From contig NW_003137829.1 of NCBI RefSeq assembly GCF_000003605.2, positions 254,243 through 268,013 of the forward strand: a stretch of 13,771 nt of DNA. The letters are read 5' to 3'. Source of the stretch: Saccoglossus kowalevskii. Its lineage: Eukaryota > Hemichordata > Enteropneusta > Harrimaniidae. Within the stretch, counting starts at the first letter, position 1, and each line of letters begins with the position of its first letter. Of the stretch, positions 7,663 to 13,771 are shown in pieces. The position numbers were made by a program, and so were the translations under genes. The notes beneath the pieces were generated by a model that was not told where the DNA came from, did not search any database, and saw only the letters and a list, made by a program, of their open reading frames with translations.

Positions 7663-8164
7663 TTGATTTTAGTAAATCTATTTCAACTTGCAGTCAGTTT
7701 TGCCAACTGTAAATCAATCCACCTTGATTTTAGTAAATCTATTTCAACTTGCAGTCACTTTTGCCAACTGTAAATCAATCCACCTTGATTTTAGGAATTC
7801 TATTTCAACTTGCAGTCACTTTTGCCAACTGTAAATCAATCCACCTTGATTTTAGGAATTCTATTTCAACTTGCAGTCCCTTTTATAGTCAACTGTAAAA
7901 CAATCCACCTTGATTTTAGGAATTCTATTTCAACTTGCAGTCACTTTAGCCAACTGTAAATCAATCCACCTTGATTTTAGGAATTCTATTTCAACTTGCA
8001 GTCACTTTAGCCAACTGTAAATCAATCCACCTTGATTTTAGGAATTCTATTTCAACTTGCAGTCACTTTAGTCAACTGTAAATCAATCCACCTTGATTTT
8101 AGGAATTCCATTTCAACTTGCAGTCACTTTAGCCAACTGTAAATCAATCCACCTTGATTTTACG
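7654..8164. repeat. 61-bp satellite array, right part
   Basis: About 8.4 units in the same orientation and phase as the left part (anchors at 7671, 7732, 7793, 7854, 7918, 7979, 8040, 8101 and 8162). Spacing is 61 bases except one of 64, where ttttatagtc replaces ttttgcc. The units are much more alike than on the left; most carry ggaattct, giving an EcoRI site per repeat. Confidence 0.97.
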
Positions 8165-8255
8165 AAAGTCACCGTGACTCTTCAGTGAAAACACTGCTAC
8201 TGAGATTGGAGATTTTACGAAAGTCACCGTGACTCTTCAGTGAAATCACTGCTAC
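8158..8255. repeat. 55-bp direct repeat with two hairpins per copy
   Basis: Two copies begin tacgaaag at 8161 and 8216. Each holds the near-palindrome agtcaccgtgact (8167-8179, 8222-8234) and a small hairpin: CAGTG-AAAA-CACTG at 8183-8196 and CAGTGA-AA-TCACTG at 8238-8251. They adjoin the last satellite unit, and the junction shares gattttacg. Confidence 0.85.
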
Positions 8256-9720
8256 AATAATTCCAAAATTTATTCTTGCAACATTAATAATTATAAAACA
8301 AAACTATGTAATAAAAACACATTAGTCTCTTTTTGATGACAATTTTCCAACCTATTACCGAAGAAAATTGACAAAAATCAATCACTTTTTTTTCTGAGCT
8401 ATAATCGTGCAAATGTTTTGGAACAAGGTCCAGTCATGCATGCATTAAGCTTGTAAGAATAACCCATTGCTAACTAAAACAATATTTAATTGTTGTGCGA
8501 TAGTTGACAGCACACATGTTGATTTTAGCATCCCTGAATAATGGGGCAGCTAAAGTGGAATTTAATCAGCACATTTTATCAGTAATTACACCTGAGATCG
8601 ATAACAAACACATACACACACATCAATAACAGCGAAGAGATAAGATCTATAAAAGTTTAACAAAAGGTCAATAAGAATGATTTTGACCTATGTAGATAAC
8701 AAACAATATATCGCATTTTATGATGCCAAGAATGCTAAGGTTACTTTGCACTCTGAGTCTCTATCTACATCTGACCATATCCAAATTGTGTTTGGGCAGT
8801 TCCTTTCTATGAGCAAGGCCACACAAAGTTGTCAGTGAAATAGTGAACAAGGTTGCTGACTTGCTACCCCAATAGTTCTGAAGCTTGCTGTAAAGTTTGA
8901 AGCAGTTAGGAACAACCTGTTGTTAGGTGATGCAAAATATTCTGACTTTTTTTAGTGCCCTCATTATTTATTAGGTTTGTCTCAACTGTTGCATTATGGG
9001 AGATATTTTATAAACTCCCAGTGGAGTAAATATTCATAGAGCAAATAGACTTATATTTTAATGATCCAGCATACAATGAATACCCTTTTTAAGTTATGTA
9101 AGATATGATTATGAATTGATTTAAATATTAAAACGTTATTATTTTCAAGTAAGTAACTTGATAACAAACAAGATCAATGAAAATGTTTGGATACTGAATT
9201 CTCATAAATCTCTGTTGTTAACAGGGTTTTCAGTAAGAGCAGCCTTGGGTGGGGGAGGTGTTAAAAGAGGAGGTAGAAACTCAATACAATTATGCATTTT
9301 AACAAAATTACTGAAGTAACCAGGTAGTTTTTCGGATTACCAGCTTCTAATAAAAAGCCAACTGCTACAGAATACAAAGCACCACCAGGTAACTGAATTC
9401 AAACAATTCACCTATGTTGTTGTAAAATTCAAATATTACATTACAGGTAATCCCTACAGGTTAAACAGACCCACCTACAATAACAATCTCTAAAATAAAC
9501 TTTCTCACAAAGATTTATACTTTGGTGTGTGATGCCAGTGTTATCCACTAAATGTACACCATGTACCAATATTTAGAATATTGGTCCTACCATCTTTTAA
9601 TTATTTTTAATTGTTTTACTTCACTAGGTGAACTCAGTAGAGCTTGTAATAATTTAGATCATGTATATTATCTCTATCACAAGTTGATCTTGAATAGAAA
9701 CGTACATCAACTAGATTAGG
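8256..9720. other. No gene seen; AT-rich unique DNA
   Basis: A slightly richer stretch at 8740-8890 has overlapping open frames on the minus strand, one with an acceptor-like catag, but no frame is recognisable. An AGGTCAA...TTGACCT inverted pair lies at 8665-8689. I see no other structure. Confidence 0.35.
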
Positions 9721-9941
9721 TACTGTAAAATTCTTTATTTTCGCTTGGAATTCATTTTCGCTATTTTTCGCTGAAGGAATGATTCAATGAAAATAAAATC
9801 AAGCGAATATACCTTTTTTCCTATATTTTACATTTAACTCATCAAAAATCAGTAAAAATAAAATCCATGCAAAACACCCAAAAGCCTTAAAGGTCTTTTC
9901 AGTGAAAATTAATTCCAGCTAAAATAAAGTATTTCACGATA
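9721..9941 (+). mobile_element. TA-flanked foldback element (MITE), copy 3
   Basis: Begins tactgtaaaattctttattt and ends aataaagtatttcacgata; the right end is the most worn of the family. Interior blocks gattcaatgaaaataaaatc, aatcagtaaaaataaaatcc and acacccaaaagcc match copies 1 and 2 in the orientation of copy 2. It is about 221 bp long, with a short internal insertion (aaaggtcttt) relative to copy 2. Confidence 0.85.
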
Positions 9942-10440
9942 TTGAAATGATGACTTACAATGTATGGGTAATAGCCAGAAAATAGAAAGTGGTTGTCAAA
10001 AATAGGGAAAAAATGAATGATAGCAGTCTCAAATCCGTAACCAGTCTTATTATTGTGTTTTTATTATTATTATTATCATTATTATTATTATTTATGGTTA
10101 TTTTGTAATTTACTAGTGATTTTCAATCAAAATTGGACATGTTTGTAGAAATATTGACAAATGAAATTTTGTATCTAATTGTGGAGTGCCCGTCTTAAAA
10201 GACTGGTAGACTTGTGGCTGGCTAAAAGCCTGATGACTTACGATGACCGTAGATACAATGTCATTGATTACCGTAGATACACTGTCATTTATGCGATACT
10301 AATAAAGAAATTATAGTATATGGAATTTGAGTAAAACTCACCCTTTTGAACCGGCTATAAGCCAATCATGATGAAGTCTAACTTGAAGGAAATATTTTTG
10401 TTCAATCAGAACTGATGAGAAACTACAATTATACCAGTAA
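9942..10440. other. No gene seen; contains an ATT microsatellite and a small duplication
   Basis: Besides the microsatellite at 10060-10092, two 24-base copies of accgtagatacaatgtcatt are adjacent at 10246 and 10270. No coding signal is visible. Confidence 0.4.
10060..10092. repeat. Trinucleotide microsatellite (ATT)n
   Basis: About eleven TTA/ATT units with one interruption (tatcatt). Confidence 0.9.
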
Positions 10441-10662
10441 CGTTGGAGAAGTAATGCGCTATCAGAAGAGTGGACACAAAAAATGTGCAGGGAAGCAGTC
10501 AGAACTGAGATCGTAAGAGTAGAATTCTGTCAGCTCTCGCCTCACATGGAAACCATGAGTAGGTTAACCAGCTACTCCAGAATTACAGTGGTGCAGTTAC
10601 TGGAGGGGAAAAACAAGTGTTGGACAGCTATAGGAGAACTGACCTGTTTTACAGTACAATAA
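10441..10662 (+). CDS. Unrecognised open stretch, candidate exon
   Basis: Open for 73 codons from just after TAA (10438-10440) to TAA at 10660-10662. An in-frame ATG inside (MCREAVRTEIVRVEF) would give 59 residues. The product is charged and protein-like, with LSPHMETMSRLTSY and VVQLLEGKNKCWTAIGEL, and two tryptophans besides several cysteines. The stretch is visibly richer in G+C than both flanks, and the complementary strand is broken by stops in most frames. I do not recognise a family, and no clear acceptor precedes it. It could be an exon, a remnant of a coding retrocopy or transposon, or chance. Confidence 0.25.
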   Translation, partial: RWRSNALSEEWTQKMCREAVRTEIVRVEFCQLSPHMETMSRLTSYSRITVVQLLEGKNKCWTAIGELTCFTVQ

Positions 10663-12298
10663 TTATAACATCAACAAATAGTTCTCTTAGCAATGCTTAA
10701 GTATTTAATCCTATTACTGATTACAGAATAATGAGAAGAAAGCCCACCATATGTTCACTCATACATGAACGAATTAGCATCCCATGTACTATTAAGGAAA
10801 TTACCCAGAATTCAACTACACTGCAATATGTTCATACAAATTTGTTTGCCACAATGTATTTTTTTTTTTTTAATCTCTATCAAATTTAGTAAAAGTATGA
10901 TGTAGTCTTGAAAATTGTGCAAATTAACGTATAAGATGGGTGATTCAATATACAACTGACAAAGAAATTCCTATTGTCCTTATCCCTTCGAGCCATTGTC
11001 AACTTTTGGTACAATCTACAGAATGACTTTGTAGTCTGCTCCTCCTCCCATAAAATGTTGATAAAAAATGACAAACCTTTTGATCAAAAACTAAAAGCAG
11101 TATATGAAACAGTCCATATGGTCCAAAATGATAATAAAATTTGGTGAACATTTTTCAAAATGAAAATATGTGCATTGAATTTTGGTCGGAAAAAACATTT
11201 GTCACACAAAGGGTTAATAGAAGAATGTTTCTCTCATATTGAGATTGGAGTGGTGAAAATACCGATTCAATCAACGTTCTGACTTCTAATTCCACAAACT
11301 TTGATTTGATTCTCCAAGGTCAATTTGTGTCACATTGCACAAAGTATAAAACCCAAATCATTTTTCCATATATTTTTACAGACAAAACAATAAAGAAATG
11401 TAAAATTTTCTTTATTGTTATTAAAAAGCAATATTCTATTCTAATCATATCATACAAAACAGGTGTGCCCTTAGTCAAAGTTGAAACATGGTGTGGATTT
11501 TTGTGTATGATTGAAAATAAACGTATTCTGCTACAAGCTGTTAGCAATCTACCTACCATTTTAGACACAAAATTTGATTTGACAGGCTAAATGTCTATAA
11601 ATCTGTCAAATTTGAAAAAGTAATCAACAAAGAATAGATTATAAGTCTGTGGATACAGACCAGCAATTAGTATCATGCATTTCAACATAGATTTTACACA
11701 AGACACTTTATTTTGTGACTATAACCCTGTTTTCCTATGATCAAATTTTCTAGCAACACCTTGCTACCTTGACAATATCAAACCACTCAAAATTGTAGTG
11801 AACTGTCCACCGCTAACTTTTAAGCATTTTCTGAATCTGGGAAAAGTAAATTTAAGAACCAGCCTTGATTATTTATTCAAGGTATTTGTAAGTTGACGAT
11901 CATTAAAACATTTCTCACGGTTTCACATTCTGGGATTTGTTATTACAGGTTCCCATGTGTGTTATTTTTATTCACAGGTGAGACTTGAAAAATGAGACAA
12001 TCAACACAAGAAAACCAGTGACCTGGTAATATGCAGTAGGGTAAAGCAGTCGTCAAAAACAACATGGGGGTCGAAGGTCAAGTTCTCAAGATATACAATA
12101 TCGCTTTGAAAGTTGAAGAATGATAAAAGTATTATTCTTGGCAAGAGTTCTAAATTTAAAAAAAAATCACACTAAACTAGACCTTGGGTAAATCAAAAAT
12201 CAGTTTAAACTGCCATATTTAAAGTTCCTTTACGACAACGACAGAATAACATGTTGACATCACTGACATAAAAGGGCACAAAAAACAAACGTGAAAGG
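10663..12298. other. No gene seen; AT-rich DNA with one strong hairpin
   Basis: Open frames at 10886-11074 (minus) and 11306-11590 (both strands) are of chance length and low complexity. A T run lies at about 10859-10871. A short plus-strand frame near 12040-12123 (MGVEGQVLKIYNIALKVEE) is too short to support. No repeat family or RNA gene was recognised. Confidence 0.35.
11386..11419. repeat. Perfect 13-bp hairpin
   Basis: AACAATAAAGAAA (11386-11398) and its exact complement TTTCTTTATTGTT (11407-11419) are separated by an 8-base loop. The stem does not extend outward, so no larger foldback element is evident. Confidence 0.7.
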
Positions 12299-12595
12299 TT
12301 TCACTGTAGTATTGACCCCATCCTCTCCATACCCACCCTATTAATTTAGATGCCATGGTTAGGTTTGGACATGTCTCACTATAATATTGAAATACCTCCC
12401 CTAAACTGGTCTCATAATTAGATTTTCACAGGTCCTAATATAGTATTGACCCCGCTGCATTTCCATAGTTTGGTTTAATAGACAGGTCTTACTGTAGTAA
12501 TGACAAGCCCCCCCCCCCCCCCATTAGACAATAGACCCTATGATTAAACCTTACTTAGGTTTAGACAGGTCTCACTGTAGTATGGGAAACCTCCT
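12299..12595. repeat. Irregular 54-83-bp repeat, five units, with a C15 run
   Basis: The core caggtctcactgtagtattgacc recurs in variant form with its tagtattga part at 12307, 12382, 12441, 12495 and 12578. Spacings are 75, 59, 54 and 83. Between cores are C-rich and tttggttta-like stretches. A run of 15 C occupies 12508-12522 after the fourth core. Confidence 0.75.
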
Positions 12596-13505
12596 ACTTT
12601 CGACTGAAATCTTTAAAACAGAAGGGCACACTAGAACCAATGAAATGTAAGTTGTTGATAATTATTTTCACAGCTGTGATAACTTAACCATAAATCAACT
12701 GTAGGGAGTTGTGTGTTCTCTCTAATTACACTGTGTGCATTGTGTATGCCTAGAACCAAGGTACAGCATGATACATAAACATATATAAACAAGGTTGTAT
12801 TGGCTTTCTACTGGTAATTTGTAGCAATAATTGTTTCAAATTAGTTCAATAATGCACATGGTAATTTTTTTTTTTTTTAATACACATACTTTTCACAATA
12901 CACAAACCGTACAACCAAAATGCAGCAGTGAATGCTATGTTCATTACTTAACCTTAAACAATTCAGCTGTAAACAATAACACTCCAGTGTTTATTCTACC
13001 ATTGAGGGCAGTGTTTTCTCAAAACCGTAGTTGAGCAGATCAGTAAAATTTTATCATTTGATCAACTAAAATGAATTTGGTTGGTAACATTTGCCAATTT
13101 TCTAAAAACTCTCCTGATAATATACTTATAGGTACTTTTCTTTTTAATTAAAAAGTTTTAAATTTTAAATAATTTTCATCCATTCTTTCCACTTTAAGAC
13201 CAACTTGAGGGATAAAGATTTGATTTCAAAAAATATTATTTACAGATTATAAATTGTTAATCATGGGGAAAAAATGAATTTCACTTCATTAGTCTTATAT
13301 TCAACTTTACAAAGAACAATAACTTCACTGTTCAGCTCATTTAAAAATATAACAGAAGATTTTAAGTTAAAGTAATAAATTAACCTTATTAACCAGCCAG
13401 CACCTGAATAGCATATCACAAAATAAATACTGATGAGTAGGTATTATAAGAATATGATAATATGAACTAATAACTTAATTAATTAAGGGAAGAGTAGGAA
13501 ATCAA
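12596..13505. other. No gene seen; AT-rich DNA
   Basis: There is a T run near 12867-12879 and a 14-bp AT palindrome (cttaattaattaag) at 13474-13487. The open frame at 12831-13034 starts in the T run and shows nothing recognisable. Confidence 0.35.
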
Positions 13506-13637
13506 ACGGGCGGTTAACCGCGGTCATTACCGCGGTGGTGGTGGGTGCTCGCCGGTCGACCGCATTTTATGCAAATTTATGCATAGATTCCATGACCCCG
13601 GTTTACCGCGGTCGTGTGCGGTGGGCTCGCACAGCAA
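13506..13637. repeat. CpG-dense palindromic patch with 88-bp internal repeat
   Basis: The 8-bp palindrome ACCGCGGT occurs at 13517-13524, 13529-13536 and 13605-13612. The first two are four bases apart and can pair as a hairpin. cggttaaccgcggtc (13511) and cggtttaccgcggtc (13599) are 88 bases apart, each followed by a gtggg..ctcgc block. Between them lies ttatgcaaatttatgcat, an octamer-like ATGCAAAT within an imperfect palindrome. The CpG content contrasts sharply with the flanks. It may be the end of an unidentified repeat element. Confidence 0.6.
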
Positions 13638-13771
13638 TTCACACTTATTGTCAAGACCATTAATGAACACAAAGAACTGGGAAATTAAAAGGATCACAAA
13701 GTTCTAATGAAAAATTAAACCAATTTGGCTGAGCCAAAAGCTAGGAAACTAGTCTATAATAGTTCACATTG

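Noticed and set aside
8665-8689. AGGTCAA...TTGACCT inverted pair resembling nuclear-receptor half-sites
   Set aside because: A 7-bp pair with an 11-base spacer is easily found by chance, and no promoter context is present.
11306-11590. 94-residue plus and 82-residue minus open frames overlapping
   Set aside because: Low-complexity, hydrophobic AT-rich translations spanning the hairpin. Length is expected by chance.
1-13771. CRISPR array, prokaryotic operon, tRNA or rRNA genes
   Set aside because: The tandem repeats lack unique spacers, no ribosome-binding or operon pattern is seen, and no tRNA B-box or rRNA signature was found on reading both strands.

Overview
The window looks like non-coding genomic DNA from an animal. 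It is AT-rich, mostly intron-like or intergenic, with no operon structure, no bacterial genes, and many short tandem repeats and DNA-transposon remnants. The style (TA-flanked foldback elements, minisatellites, a C2/C2 zinc-finger ORF inside a TIR element) suggests a marine invertebrate such as a cnidarian, mollusc or sponge. The sequence alone does not settle which. No complete conventional host gene is recognisable.

Layout, left to right. A degenerate then regular ~93-bp minisatellite occupies about 334-870. A weak open stretch lies at 1321-1554. A 188-bp tandem duplication spans 1654-2029. Just beyond it is a candidate last exon on the minus strand (2035-2218) with a possible poly(A) signal at 1575-1580. 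From 2.2 to 5.2 kb there is intron-like DNA with a pentanucleotide microsatellite and two copies of a TA-flanked foldback element (3406-3580 and 4654-4865). A higher-GC, ORF-rich patch at 5220-5933 may be exon or pseudogene remains.

The best-supported structure is at 6002-8164. A 61-bp satellite array is interrupted by a 1,351-bp DNA transposon (6303-7653) with 71-bp perfect terminal inverted repeats and a 9-bp target-site duplication. The element has no transposase. It carries a 137-residue ORF with a ZAD-like C-x2-C...C-x2-C zinc finger and, upstream, a decayed second copy of the same segment. Two 55-bp hairpin-bearing repeats close the array on the right.

From 8.3 kb to the end there is a third foldback element (9721-9941), an ATT microsatellite, an unrecognised 73-codon open stretch (10441-10662), a 13-bp perfect hairpin, an irregular 54-83-bp repeat with a 15-C run, and a CpG-dense palindromic patch at 13506-13637. 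Nothing in the window supports a pathway or gene cluster. The interest lies in the nested transposon/satellite structure and the small repeat families.
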